Below are positions 31,588-39,611 of a stretch of 40,923 nt of DNA, piece by piece (within the stretch, counting starts at the first letter, position 1; the number at the start of each line of letters is the position of its first letter). The DNA comes from an uncultured Pseudomonas sp. (GTDB lineage Bacteria > Pseudomonadota > Gammaproteobacteria > Pseudomonadales > Pseudomonadaceae). The notes below the pieces were generated by a model that saw nothing but the letters and a program-made list of their open reading frames with translations, ran no database searches and was not told the origin of the DNA. Location of the stretch: assembly GCF_946885885.1 (NCBI RefSeq), contig NZ_CAMPHN010000023.1, positions 1 to 40,923 of the forward strand, written 5' to 3'. A program made the position numbers and the translations under genes.

Positions 31588-31653
31588 TAGCCCGGATGCA
31601 ATCCGGGAAGTGATGCAAGGCACACAATTTCTCCCCGGATTGCATCCGGGCTA
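31588..31653. repeat. 66-bp TAGCCCGGATG inverted repeat element
   Basis: TAGCCCGGATGCAATCCGGG at 31588 faces CCCGGATTGCATCCGGGCTA at 31634, perfect 20-bp arms with a 26-base spacer. Each arm is itself a hairpin. It separates the DUF4136 operon from the cmoM gene and may insulate transcripts. Same family as 17093 and 27118. Confidence 0.85.
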
Positions 31654-31685
31654 CAAAAGCGCGCCCGTAGCCTGGATATTCACCG

Positions 31686-32435
31686 TCAGCGCGGTCGGCA
31701 GATCCAGTGCAGATAACGCCCCAGCCCGGCGAAGCTGGGATGGCGGCGGTAGGCCAACTCCATTTCCAGCAGGTCGATCAACTCGGCCTTGGCCTGGAAG
31801 GGCTGCGGCATATAGTCGTGAAATACCCGCACGCCGCTCTGGCTTTCGACCTGCCACAGCGCATCGAGTTGCGTCGCCAGTTCGCGCGGGTCGAGCGGCG
31901 TTTGCGGCGTCAGGCTCTGTTTCTCGCCGGCGAATTCGGCCTTGCGCAGTTTGCGGAAGTGGCCCTTGAGCAGGTTGCGGTAGATCAGTGCGTCTTTGTT
32001 GTAAAAGGCCAGCGACAGCCAGCCGTCGGGCGCGCAGAGCTGATGCAGCACCGGCAGGATGGCCCGGGGTTCGGCCAGCCATTCGAGCACCGCGTGGCAG
32101 ATCACCAGGTCGTAAGGCTGTGCCAGTTGGCCGAGCAGATCCTGCCAGGGGGCCTGAATGAAGGTCGCCTGCTGGCCGGCCGCGGCGAAGCGCTCGCGGG
32201 CGCCTTGCAGCATGGGGGCGGCCGGCTCGCTGAGGGTTACCTGATGGCCGCGTTCGGCCAGCCACAACGACATGTGGCCCAAACCGGCGCCGACATCCAA
32301 CACCCGCAGCGGCCGATCCGGCAGGGCTTCGGCGAGGTCGGCCTGGAGCACGGCGAGGCGGATCGCGCCCTTGGCACCGCCGTAGATTTTTTCCGCGAAG
32401 CGCGTCGCCAGCTCGTCGAAATGCCGATCGCTCAT
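31686..32435 (-). CDS. cmoM: tRNA uridine-5-oxyacetate methyltransferase CmoM
   Basis: This 249-residue SAM-dependent methyltransferase should methylate cmo5U to mcmo5U at wobble position 34 of certain tRNAs. The opening MSDRHFDELATRFAEKIYGG matches CmoM (formerly SmtA). The SAM-binding motif I is VLDVGAGLGHM (residues 45-55), followed by VTLSEPAAPML and the later PYDLVICHAVLEWL. The region FYNKDALIYRNLLKGHFRKL is a CmoM hallmark. Its ATG overlaps the stop of the mazG-like gene by four bases (ATGA), so the two are translationally coupled. The length equals the family norm. Confidence 0.92.
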   Translation of the reverse strand: MSDRHFDELATRFAEKIYGGAKGAIRLAVLQADLAEALPDRPLRVLDVGAGLGHMSLWLAERGHQVTLSEPAAPMLQGARERFAAAGQQATFIQAPWQDLLGQLAQPYDLVICHAVLEWLAEPRAILPVLHQLCAPDGWLSLAFYNKDALIYRNLLKGHFRKLRKAEFAGEKQSLTPQTPLDPRELATQLDALWQVESQSGVRVFHDYMPQPFQAKAELIDLLEMELAYRRHPSFAGLGRYLHWICRPR

Positions 32436-32737
32436 TGCTTGAAGCGCCTTTCGCTATCGGCCAGTTTGGCGCGCACCGCCTGTTCCATATCGATGCCCAA
32501 TTCGCTGCACAGCAGCAACAGGTAAAGGACGATATCGCCGACCTCCTGACCGGCGTGGGCCAGTTGCTCGGCGGACAGCTGCCGCGATTGCTGTTCGGTC
32601 AGCCATTGGAAGATTTCCACCAGCTCGGCCATTTCCACACTGGCGGCCATGGCCAGATTCTTCGGGCAGTGAAATTGCCGCCAATCGTTGTGATCGCGGA
32701 TCGCGTGCAGGCGCTCGGTCAGTTCTGTGAGGTTCAT
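32432..32737 (-). CDS. MazG-like nucleotide pyrophosphohydrolase (RS21-C6 type)
   Basis: This 101-residue all-helical protein belongs to the MazG superfamily, short single-domain branch. MNLTELTERLHAIRDHNDWR is followed by HCPKNLAMAASVEMAELVEI, whose ExxAEL..I residues are the metal-binding motif EMAELVEIFQW, and later EVGDIVLYLLLLCSELGIDM (second metal site E..D). Such enzymes hydrolyse non-canonical or damaged NTPs, for example dCTP analogues. It is translationally coupled to cmoM by an ATGA overlap and is first in that operon. House-cleaning is the likely role; the exact substrate is unknown. Confidence 0.9.
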   Translation of the reverse strand: MNLTELTERLHAIRDHNDWRQFHCPKNLAMAASVEMAELVEIFQWLTEQQSRQLSAEQLAHAGQEVGDIVLYLLLLCSELGIDMEQAVRAKLADSERRFKQ

Positions 32738-32838
32738 GGCGTGGCCTGTGCGGGGAGCCGGATGACGGTCTGGGATGGCGCGCGGACGATTGCACCGCGT
32801 GCCTGGCCCGCGTCATCCAGGTGGGTGCATAGCTTCGG

Positions 32839-32870
32839 GCTTTGCCGGCTTGGTATCAAGCCGGCAAAGC
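32839..32870. terminator. Hairpin downstream of the BamE-like gene
   Basis: GCTTTGCCGGCTTG and its exact complement flank a GTAT loop, a 14-bp perfect stem 11 bp after the stop of the minus-strand gene at 32881. No T-run follows on either strand, so it may stabilise a 3' end or end transcription inefficiently. Confidence 0.5.
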
Positions 32871-32880
32871 GGCTATCCGC

Positions 32881-33633
32881 TCAGGGGTAGCCGCTTTCGT
32901 TGGGGTTATCGATCACTTCCAGTACCCGCCATACCGGGGCGTAGACGCTCTCCTGGGAGAACACGATGCGGCCCTTGCCTTTGTATAGCGACACCACGCG
33001 GGCCACGTCCTTGCCCTTGAAGTTGAAGGGGATCCAGGCTTTACCGGTTTGGTGCGAGAAGGTCGCCGAAGGCGCGCCGAGCAGCGCATTGACTTCGTCC
33101 ATGCTCATGCCGGTGCGGACGTTGCTGAACGAGCCGCTACCTTGCGCCGCGACGGCCTGCGCGGGCGCGGCCGAGGCAGCATTGGCGGCCGGTCGGCCTT
33201 TGCCGTTGCGGTAGGCATCCAGATTGACGCTGCCGAGCGTATAGGCTGCGCCGCCGGCGCTCAGGCTGCTGGCGGCCTTTTCGCAGTGACGGTCGAGCTT
33301 GCGGTTGTTGGAGTTGTTCACCACCTCGTCGAGTACCGGCTTGTAGCGACCGTTGCCCGAGCTGGCGAGGGCTTTGCAGACCCAGGCCAGGGCGTCCGAG
33401 GTGGTGTTGTCGGCGGCGCTGCGATACTTCTGCAGCAGTACTTCGGCGGCTACGTCGAGGGTTTCGGTATCGCGGTAGCCGCTGTGGTAGATGCTCTGCG
33501 CCGCTTCGCGAATGGACAGCGGGCCGCCCTGTACCAGCTGATCGACATAGCGCTGCCCGGAGGGATCGAGGGCATGGGCCTGCGTGGCGAGGCCGGCCAG
33601 GGTGATGGCGGAGATTATTCTGGTTGTTTTCAT
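32881..33633 (-). CDS. Exported protein with C-terminal BamE/SmpA-like domain
   Basis: This gene encodes 250 residues with signal peptide MKTTRIISAITLAGLATQAH ending AHA. I start at ATG 33633; the frame to 33801 has no ribosome site. The first part is helical (REAAQSIYHSGYRDTETLDV, ALAWVCKALASSGNGRYKPV), recalling small HEAT-like repeats. An Ala-rich linker (NAASAAPAQAVAAQGSG) leads to a BamE/SmpA-like domain (FSNVRTGMSMDEVNALLGAP, ARVVSLYKGKGRIVFSQ). It has no lipobox, unlike BamE itself, so it is soluble periplasmic. A role in envelope protein quality control is a guess from the domain only. Confidence 0.8.
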   Translation of the reverse strand: MKTTRIISAITLAGLATQAHALDPSGQRYVDQLVQGGPLSIREAAQSIYHSGYRDTETLDVAAEVLLQKYRSAADNTTSDALAWVCKALASSGNGRYKPVLDEVVNNSNNRKLDRHCEKAASSLSAGGAAYTLGSVNLDAYRNGKGRPAANAASAAPAQAVAAQGSGSFSNVRTGMSMDEVNALLGAPSATFSHQTGKAWIPFNFKGKDVARVVSLYKGKGRIVFSQESVYAPVWRVLEVIDNPNESGYP

Positions 33634-33991
33634 AGTGAGAGGCTCATATTCCCTGAGTGATGGCCGGGCCAGCCCCAATACCCCGCTGGCCGCGAGTTGC
33701 CACGATAATCCCGGTCCGCAAAAAGGCCAAGAGCCATGCGGGCATGCGTTTACCCCGTGCGATCCGCCTGGCCCTGCGCTTGCGTCAGCGGTTCTGGGCA
33801 CGCGCCATCGTCATGGCAAATAGCGAAGACGGGCATGGGCGTCGGCGCGCAACTGTGACCGCGACGGTCGAGCCTTTATCCAATGCTTGTTGCCGCCTGC
33901 TTTGTGCGGCAGCGATTGTATGCAACTCCGTGATTTAGAGCGGCCCGCCTATGGCGGTGCCGCTCTTTTTTTTTCGCCGACCGCCAAGATG
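33634..33991. other. Intergenic region with an orphan plus-strand terminator
   Basis: No protein gene is convincing here; plus-strand frames at 33584-33938 have no family or ribosome site. The gap ends in a strong plus-strand terminator at 33937-33974 although no plus-strand gene precedes it. A second stem, TGCCGC/GCGGCA at about 33891-33911, sits just upstream. A small RNA would explain both. Confidence 0.45.
33937..33974 (+). terminator. Strong Rho-independent terminator without an upstream gene
   Basis: AGAGCGGC (33937-33944) pairs with GCCGCTCT (33959-33966), and inside CCGCC pairs with GGCGG around a TAT loop. Nine T residues follow on the plus strand (33966-33974). On the minus strand no T-run follows, so it works only for rightward transcripts, and none is annotated upstream. 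Confidence 0.8.
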
Positions 33992-35026
33992 CTATTCGCC
34001 CGCCTGCCGCTCGTGCGCGAGCAACGCCGCTTTGCGCTCGATGCCCCAGCGGTAACCGCTGAGGTTGCCGTTGCTGGCGACCACGCGATGGCAGGGGATC
34101 AACAAGCCCAGCGGGTTGCTGGCGCAGGCCCTGGCCACCGCACGCGGATGGCTGCCCAATTGCGCCGCGAGTTCGGCATAGTTGCGCGTCTGGCCGGCTG
34201 GGATATGTCGCAAGGCCCGCCACACCTGCTGTTGGAACACGCTGCCGCGAATATCCAGCGGCAATTGCGCGGCACGCGCCGGCTCTTCGATCTGGGCGAT
34301 CACCTGGGCCAGCCACTCGCTCAGGTCGGCATCGTCGCGCAGCCGTTGTGCGGCGGCGAAACGTTGCTGCAACTCTGCCTCCAGAGCCTCGTCGCTATCG
34401 CCTAGGAGCAGTGCGCAGACGCCTTGGGCGCTGGCCGCGAGCAGCACCTTGCCCAGCGGGCACGCGGCGATGGTGTAGCGCAGGGTTTCGCCCGCCGCCC
34501 GTTTACGACGTTGCGCCGGGCTCAAGGCATCGGTGCGTTCGTAGAGCGCACGGGTACCGGAATAACCCGCGGCCAGGGCCGCATCCAGCACGCTGTCGGC
34601 TTGCGCCAGTTGCGCCTCCAGGCGCGCGCGGCGCCGGGCGTCGGCCCAGGCTTTCGGCGTCAACCCGGTGCGGGCCTTGAAGGCGCGCGCCAAGTGCGAG
34701 GCGGACAGACCGATGCGCGCGGCCAGTTGTTCGAGGGTCAGCGGTTTATCGGCGCTATCGAGCAGGCGACAGGCGGCTGCGACCAGTGCGTCCAGCTGTT
34801 CGGCCGGGCTCGCCGCCTGGGGCGAGCAGCGTCGGCACGGGCGGAAACCGGCCTGTTCGGCGGCTGCCACGGTGGCGTGAAAACTGACATTGCTGCGCAG
34901 CGGCCGACGTGCGGGACAGCTCGGCCGGCAATAAATGCCGGTCGAGCGCACGGCGAAGACGAAGCGGCCATCGTATTCGCCATCGCGGTTGCACACGGCT
35001 TGCCAGCAGAGATCGGCATCGAGCAT
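33992..35026 (-). CDS. ada: Bifunctional DNA repair methyltransferase/regulator Ada
   Basis: This 344-residue Ada-type protein repairs methyl phosphotriesters and O6-methylguanine and activates the adaptive response. The N-terminal zinc/methyl-acceptor domain has Cys33, Cys37, Cys64 and Cys67 (IYCRPSC...FRPCRRC). An AraC-type helix-turn-helix lies near residues 90-170 (TLEQLAARIGLSASHLARAF). The C-terminal transferase contains FQQQVWRALRHIPAGQTRNY and the active PCHRV with Cys312. All catalytic residues are present and the length is close to E. coli Ada (354). ATG 35026 is chosen over the frame to 35179, which lacks family similarity. It probably regulates itself; an Ada box was not identified. 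Confidence 0.95.
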   Translation of the reverse strand: MLDADLCWQAVCNRDGEYDGRFVFAVRSTGIYCRPSCPARRPLRSNVSFHATVAAAEQAGFRPCRRCSPQAASPAEQLDALVAAACRLLDSADKPLTLEQLAARIGLSASHLARAFKARTGLTPKAWADARRRARLEAQLAQADSVLDAALAAGYSGTRALYERTDALSPAQRRKRAAGETLRYTIAACPLGKVLLAASAQGVCALLLGDSDEALEAELQQRFAAAQRLRDDADLSEWLAQVIAQIEEPARAAQLPLDIRGSVFQQQVWRALRHIPAGQTRNYAELAAQLGSHPRAVARACASNPLGLLIPCHRVVASNGNLSGYRWGIERKAALLAHERQAGE

Positions 35027-35108
35027 GGCTTGGCTCCAGAATGGGGTGTGAGCCAATTGTCGACCCTTGCGGCGGCCCGGCCAATCCGCTTTACGCTTTC
35101 GAAGTGGA

Positions 35109-35564
35109 TCAGTCTTCGGCCGCTTGCCAGTCCAGGCGCAACGGCGCTTGCCAGGCGAAACGCTCGAAATGGCTGCCAACCGCGTGCTTGAGTTTGTCCA
35201 GATCCTTCTGATTGCCGCTCAGGGTGGTGATGTGCAGGCCGGTGGGGTCGGTATGCAGCAGGCACAAGCCGAAGTCGAATTCGATGCGGCCTTGCTGCGC
35301 ATCGTAACGCACCGCTAATTTGTGTTCGAACTGCTCGCACAGCCGGGCGATATACAGCGCCGGGGTATCGCTGGCGATATGGCAGGAGGCGATGTAAGGC
35401 GCCGCGATGCCATTGCGCCTGCTGGCATGCGCGTGGCGGCGCGCGGCCAGTGAACTTAGCGTGGCGGTCGTCGGCCTGCCGACCACCGGCTTACGATGTT
35501 GCTGTGCCGTCGCCCAATCGACGATGTCTTTGCCTGGCAAGGTTTGTTTTATCACCGTACCCAT
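35109..35564 (-). CDS. DUF2218-domain protein
   Basis: This protein of about 151 residues has no signal peptide. The C-terminal two thirds match DUF2218: SDTPALYIARLCEQFEHKLA, VRYDAQQGRIEFDFGLCLLH, and LDKLKHAVGSHFERFAW. The first 60 residues are less conserved and basic. DUF2218 proteins are small cytosolic proteins of unknown function, often near iron or redox genes. ATG 35564 has AAGGAGCTGCAT upstream. It ends 82 bp before the Ada start on the same strand; co-transcription is possible but not evident. Confidence 0.85.
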   Translation of the reverse strand: MGTVIKQTLPGKDIVDWATAQQHRKPVVGRPTTATLSSLAARRHAHASRRNGIAAPYIASCHIASDTPALYIARLCEQFEHKLAVRYDAQQGRIEFDFGLCLLHTDPTGLHITTLSGNQKDLDKLKHAVGSHFERFAWQAPLRLDWQAAED

Positions 35565-35898
35565 ATGCAGCTCCTTGTGAGACCTGCGGCCTCGATTGGA
35601 TATAAGGTTAAAAACAACTTGAACCTCCCAGCCGCTGAAGAGTCGGCGGCGTTTACACAGACAGCGACGGATTCGGTTTGGTTGCATGCTGGCGTTGCCG
35701 TCCGGGATTCAGCGTTGCGCCCCGGGCGGGCGCGCAGGGTTCCGGTTGGCAGAAAACGCTCGTATAAATCCGTATCAAGTCGGTATTTTTTGCCAACTTG
35801 GGCGATCCTGACGGTCAGAGGGTGGGCGCTACGGGAAGATTGCCGTATAACGAGCGGGACACGCGAGTTGGGCAACACAGGACCCCCGATTAAAACCG
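35565..35898. other. Divergent intergenic region with an A/T-cored inverted repeat
   Basis: GTTGGCAGAAAA at 35745 faces TTTTTTGCCAAC ending at 35797, an imperfect inverted repeat with a roughly 30-base spacer. It could be an operator for the kinase or the DUF2218 gene. No gene is supported here. Confidence 0.4.
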
Positions 35899-36786
35899 AT
35901 GAAGACGCCAAAACGCATTGAACCCCTGATCGAAGCCGGTCTGGTCGATGAGGTGATACGCCCGCTGATGAGTGGTAAAGAGGCCGCCGTTTACGTGGTG
36001 CGCTGCGGCGACGAGCTGCGTTGCGCCAAGGTCTATAAAGAAGCCAACAAACGCAGTTTCCGCCAGGCCGCCGAGTACCAGGAAGGCCGCAAGGTGCGTA
36101 ACAGCCGCGACGCACGCGCCATGGCCAAGGGCTCGAAGTACGGCCGCAAGGGCCAGGAGGACGCTTGGCAGAACGCCGAAGTGGCGGCGCTGTTCCGTCT
36201 GGCGAATGCCGGGGTGCGGGTGCCCAAACCCTACGACTTTCTCGAAGGCGTATTGTTGATGGAACTGGTCGACGATGGCGAAGGCGATGTCGCGCCGCGT
36301 CTCAACGATGTCGACCTGCACCCGGACGATGCCCGCGAATTCCACGCCTTTATGATCCAGGAAGTGGTGAAGATGCTCTGCGCCGGGCTGGTGCATGGCG
36401 ACCTCTCGGAATTCAACGTGCTGCTGGGCCCGGAAGGTCCCGTGGTGATCGACCTGCCCCAGGCGGTGGACGCCGCGGGCAACAACCATGCGTTCAAGAT
36501 GCTCGAGCGCGATGTCGGCAATATGGCCGCGTACTTCGGCCAGTTCGCCCCCGAGTTGAAATTCACCAAATACGCCAAGGAAATGTGGGCGCTGTACGAG
36601 GAAGGCAAGCTGACCCCGGACACTGCGCTGACCGGCGAATTCGACGACCCGGAAGAAAGCGCCGATATCGACGCGGTGATGCGCGAAATCAAGGCCGCCC
36701 TGGCCGACGAGGCGCGGCGCCAGGCGCTGCTCAACGCCGAAGACGAGCCCAGGGGCGAAGAGCCGCCACCGCCCTGGGCGCGATAG
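35899..36786 (+). CDS. RIO1-type serine/threonine protein kinase
   Basis: This 295-residue atypical kinase belongs to the bacterial RIO1 group (P. aeruginosa PA4780 is similar). The ATP-binding start is ISGKEAAVY-like (PLMSGKEAAVYVVRCGDELR) with Lys in CAKVYKEANKRSFRQ. The catalytic loop VHGDLSEFNVLL has Asp168 and Asn173, and the metal-binding IDLPQ has Asp185. All key residues are intact, so it should phosphorylate serines and itself. The C-terminal tail is acidic and ends PPPPWAR. It starts at ATG 35899, has no same-strand neighbour and is closed by a strong terminator. Its target is unknown. Confidence 0.93.
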   Translation: MKTPKRIEPLIEAGLVDEVIRPLMSGKEAAVYVVRCGDELRCAKVYKEANKRSFRQAAEYQEGRKVRNSRDARAMAKGSKYGRKGQEDAWQNAEVAALFRLANAGVRVPKPYDFLEGVLLMELVDDGEGDVAPRLNDVDLHPDDAREFHAFMIQEVVKMLCAGLVHGDLSEFNVLLGPEGPVVIDLPQAVDAAGNNHAFKMLERDVGNMAAYFGQFAPELKFTKYAKEMWALYEEGKLTPDTALTGEFDDPEESADIDAVMREIKAALADEARRQALLNAEDEPRGEEPPPPWAR

Positions 36787-36804
36787 CGCCTCAAGTCACC
36801 TAGC

Positions 36805-36833
36805 AAATGGCCCGGATTCGTCCGGGCCATTTT
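36805..36833 (+). terminator. Rho-independent terminator of the RIO kinase (bidirectional)
   Basis: AAATGGCCCGGA pairs perfectly with TCCGGGCCATTT around a TTCG loop, followed by one more T. It lies 19 bp after the kinase stop and 21 bp before the stop of the convergent ypfJ gene, so it probably serves both. Confidence 0.85.
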
Positions 36834-36853
36834 GCATTCCGCCACCGCCGTCG

Positions 36854-37717
36854 TTACAGACGAGCGCTTTGGAAGGTGTCGCACAGCCCTGGGTCGCCCT
36901 GCTCGAATCCCCGCTTGAACCAGCGCACCCGCTGCGCCGAGGTGCCATGGGTGAATGAATCCGGTACCACCTGGCCGCGGCTGCGCTGTTGCAAACGGTC
37001 GTCGCCGATGGCGTTGGCTGCGTTCAGCGCTTCTTCCAGGTCGCCCGGCTCCAGCCAATCGAGGCGGCGCTGGGCATGCTGGGCCCAGACCCCGGCCAGG
37101 CAATCGGCCTGCAATTCCTGGCGCACCAGCAAGCCGTTATCGCCTTCCAGCTGTTCGCCGCGCTGGCGCGCCGCGTTGACCTTGGCCGAAACGCCGAGCA
37201 GGGTTTGCACGTGATGGCCGACCTCATGGGCGATCACATAGGCCTGGGCGAAATCGCCGGCGGCGCCGAAGCGCTGATCCAGCTCGCGGAAAAATCCCAG
37301 GTCGATATACACCCGTCGATCGCCGGGGCAGTAGAAGGGGCCGACCGCCGCACTGGCGAAGCCGCAGGCGGAGTTCACACCGTCACGAAACAGCACCAGG
37401 GTCGGGTCCTGGTATTGCCGCTGAGCGCCCTGGAAAATCTCGCGCCAGGTGTCTTCGGTGTCGCCGAGGATGGCGCGGACGAATTCCGACTGCTCGTCGG
37501 GCGCCGCGCCTTGGGGCGGGCTGGTCGAGTGGCTCTGGGTGGCTTGGCCGGCCAGTTGGCCGAGTATCTGCAGCGGGTCCTGGCCCAGCAACAGGCCGAC
37601 GACGACCACCACGGCGATGCCAACGAGGCTCAGACCCTTGCCGCCGACCCGCATGCCGCGACCGCTGCCGCGCGCATCCACTACGTTGTCGCTACGTCTT
37701 GCCCGTTTCCAGCGCAT
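36854..37717 (-). CDS. ypfJ: YpfJ-family neutral zinc metallopeptidase
   Basis: This 287-residue membrane-anchored protein matches YpfJ. It opens MRWKRARRSDNVVDARG, has one helix (LSLVGIAVVVVVGLLLGQDP) and then the periplasmic peptidase domain with VYIDLGFFRELDQRF, HEVGHH (residues 164-169) and RQELQADCLAGVWAQHA, whose Glu is the third zinc ligand. The end KRGFEQGDPGLCDTF is family-typical. ATG 37717 follows AAGGACTGGGCG; the frame to 38068 overlaps phzF and is rejected. The gene is 52 bp behind the PhzF-like gene and may be co-transcribed. Physiological substrates are unknown. Confidence 0.92.
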   Translation of the reverse strand: MRWKRARRSDNVVDARGSGRGMRVGGKGLSLVGIAVVVVVGLLLGQDPLQILGQLAGQATQSHSTSPPQGAAPDEQSEFVRAILGDTEDTWREIFQGAQRQYQDPTLVLFRDGVNSACGFASAAVGPFYCPGDRRVYIDLGFFRELDQRFGAAGDFAQAYVIAHEVGHHVQTLLGVSAKVNAARQRGEQLEGDNGLLVRQELQADCLAGVWAQHAQRRLDWLEPGDLEEALNAANAIGDDRLQQRSRGQVVPDSFTHGTSAQRVRWFKRGFEQGDPGLCDTFQSARL

Positions 37718-37769
37718 CGCCCAGTCCTTTCGTCCGTTGTCGCCATGCAGTGTCGTCGCCAACCGGCTG

Positions 37770-38642
37770 TCAGGCCAGGTCCCGCGGATCCACCAGTAAC
37801 TCGGCGCGCGCCACCAACTGTACGCTGCCGCCCACGCTGACCCGGTCGTCGCTGCCGAGGCAGACATCCAATCGGCTGGGGCGGCCGAGGAAGCGCCCTT
37901 GGTTGAGGCTGAAGGGCTCGGCGCGGCGATGCAGGCCGTGTTCCACCAGGAAGGCCGCCACCGGGCCGGCGGCGCTGCCGGTGGCGATGTCTTCGATAAC
38001 GCCGCAAGGATCCCAGGTGCGCCCTTCGCGGTTATCCACGTCCAGCAGGAATACGAACGCGGCGCCATGGGACGCCAGCTCGGCGTCCAGCGTGCGCTGC
38101 TGCTTGGCCTGAGCCAGGCCCTGGGCGGTGATCGGCAGGATCAGGTAGGGCAGGCCGGTGCTGACCACGCTGGCCGGGTAGCGGCGATCCAGCTGCGCGC
38201 CGCTCAAACCGAAGGCTTCAGCGATCACCTGCGCTTGTATGGGGTCGAGCTGCGCCGCGAATTCTGCCACGCCCTGATCCATCTGCGCGTAGAAGCCCCG
38301 CTCCTGACGGCGGGTCAGCAGGCGCACGCTCTTGGCGGCCAGCTGCAGGACCCATTCGGCTTCCATGGTCTGGTCCTGCAGGTGGTGCAGCAGGGCGGCC
38401 GCGCCGAGGATCGGATGGCCGGCGAAGGGCAGCTCCTCTTCCAGGGTGAAGATCCGCGCGCCCTGAACCCGCGGGTCGCTGCCGGGCAGCAGAAAGATCG
38501 ATTCGAACTGGCGCAACTCGCGGGTCAGCGCCTGCATGGCGGCCGGCGTCAGCTGGCTCGCATCGGGAAATACCGCTACGCCGTTACCGGCCAGCGGCCG
38601 CTCGGCGAATACATCGAGTTGCCAGTAAACCAACGGTGACAT
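37770..38642 (-). CDS. PhzF-family isomerase
   Basis: This 290-residue protein belongs to the PhzF/YddE family of epimerase-like proteins with two similar halves. The catalytic Glu47 lies in LRQFESIFLLP. FTLEEELPFAGHPILGAAAL and DIATGSAAGPVAAFLVEHG are the two family signatures. True PhzF makes phenazines, but no other phz gene is nearby, so this is one of the many stand-alone relatives of unknown substrate. ATG 38642 follows GGAGCTCCC. It starts 15 bp after the DUF411 gene stop, in the same direction, and is probably in an operon with it and ypfJ. Confidence 0.9.
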   Translation of the reverse strand: MSPLVYWQLDVFAERPLAGNGVAVFPDASQLTPAAMQALTRELRQFESIFLLPGSDPRVQGARIFTLEEELPFAGHPILGAAALLHHLQDQTMEAEWVLQLAAKSVRLLTRRQERGFYAQMDQGVAEFAAQLDPIQAQVIAEAFGLSGAQLDRRYPASVVSTGLPYLILPITAQGLAQAKQQRTLDAELASHGAAFVFLLDVDNREGRTWDPCGVIEDIATGSAAGPVAAFLVEHGLHRRAEPFSLNQGRFLGRPSRLDVCLGSDDRVSVGGSVQLVARAELLVDPRDLA

Positions 38643-38657
38643 GGGAGCTCCTTGCAA

Positions 38658-39092
38658 TTAGTTGGCGGGATATTCGCTGATAAGTTGATCTTCGCCCTGC
38701 TTATCCACGCCTATGACCTGGTAGGCATCGCGTCTATCGCCGTATTCCATGCCCGGCGAACCGGTCGGCATACCGGGTACGGCGGCGCCGAGCAGGTCGG
38801 GCCGCTGGCGCAGTTTGAGGATATCGCTGGCGGGCACATGGCCTTCGACGAACCGGCCGTCGATCACCCCGGTATGGCAGGACGCCAGGCGCGGCGGTAC
38901 GCCGAGGCGTTGCTTGACCGCGCTCATGTCGCGCTCGACGTGATCGTTGACGGTGAAACCGTTGTCCTGCAAATGGGCGATCCAGGCTTTGCAGCAGCCG
39001 CAATTGGGGTCGCGGTGCACATCGATGGTCAGGCTATCGGCCGCCTGGGCCAGCCCGGCCCAAACGCACAGCGACAGGGCGAAAAGTCGCAT
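38658..39092 (-). CDS. DUF411 exported metal-binding-type protein
   Basis: This 144-residue protein has a short signal peptide ending LAQA. The mature start DSLTIDVHRDPNCGCCKAWI has a CxCC motif (Cys31, Cys33, Cys34), the DUF411 hallmark, followed by conserved ASCHTGVIDGRFVEGHVPA and PGMPTGSPGME. DUF411 proteins are often found with copper-resistance genes and are thought to bind copper; none of those is adjacent here. ATG 39092 is preferred over the longer frame to 39128. The gene leads the DUF411-PhzF-YpfJ string and is divergent from the DUF4345 gene 132 bp away. Confidence 0.9.
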   Translation of the reverse strand: MRLFALSLCVWAGLAQAADSLTIDVHRDPNCGCCKAWIAHLQDNGFTVNDHVERDMSAVKQRLGVPPRLASCHTGVIDGRFVEGHVPASDILKLRQRPDLLGAAVPGMPTGSPGMEYGDRRDAYQVIGVDKQGEDQLISEYPAN

Positions 39093-39224
39093 GGGGAAGA
39101 CTCCTCTATGGGATACCCGTTCGAGCATAGCGCGCGAGCGGGCATGGCCGAAACCGCAGGCTGTTTGCGAATGCGCCGACCGGGCTTATGCTGCACCCAT
39201 TGTTCTCAGGGAAGGATGCTGTTC

Positions 39225-39611
39225 ATGCTGCTCGCCCGCGTGATTCTGTCGCTGCAATTGCTGGCCACCGCCGGGTTGGGCCTGGCCTATTTCATCCGTC
39301 CCCATGAAATGACCAACCTCAGCGGCATGTTGTTGATGGCCCCGGCGGCGGCGACCGATGTGCGCGCCTATTACGGCGGCCTGCAACTGGGGCTGGCGGC
39401 ATTTATCGGCCTGTGTCTGGCGCGCCGCGAGCTGATCGGCCCGGTTTTGACCTTGCTGACGCTGCTGTACAGCGCGTTGGCGCTGGCCCGCATCGGCGGC
39501 CTGTGGCTGGACGGCGGCGCCCAGCAGACCTTCAACCTCTATGCGCTGCTGCTGGAAGTCGTCTCCGCGGGCCTGTGCTTCTGGGCACTACGGCAGTTGA
39601 ATCGGGATTAA
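39225..39611 (+). CDS. DUF4345-type small membrane protein
   Basis: This protein of about 128 residues has four membrane helices: LLARVILSLQLLATAGLGLA, VRAYYGGLQLGLAAFIGLCL, LIGPVLTLLTLLYSALALAR and FNLYALLLEVVSAGLCFWAL. The RAYYGGLQLGLAAF block is characteristic of DUF4345 proteins, whose function is unknown. I prefer ATG 39225, with AGGGAAGGA eight bases before it, over ATG 39216, where the spacing is too short. The long frame upstream of 39216 is an accidental extension over the divergent DUF411 gene. Its stop overlaps that of the convergent oxidoreductase. Confidence 0.82.
   Translation: MLLARVILSLQLLATAGLGLAYFIRPHEMTNLSGMLLMAPAAATDVRAYYGGLQLGLAAFIGLCLARRELIGPVLTLLTLLYSALALARIGGLWLDGGAQQTFNLYALLLEVVSAGLCFWALRQLNRD

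Noticed and set aside
37770..38642. Phenazine biosynthesis cluster
   Set aside because: Only a PhzF-family isomerase is present; no phzA-G genes accompany it, and stand-alone PhzF relatives are common.
38652..39611. Long plus-strand frame covering DUF411 and DUF4345
   Set aside because: Its first 190 codons are antisense to the well-supported DUF411 gene; only the last 128 residues are a real protein.
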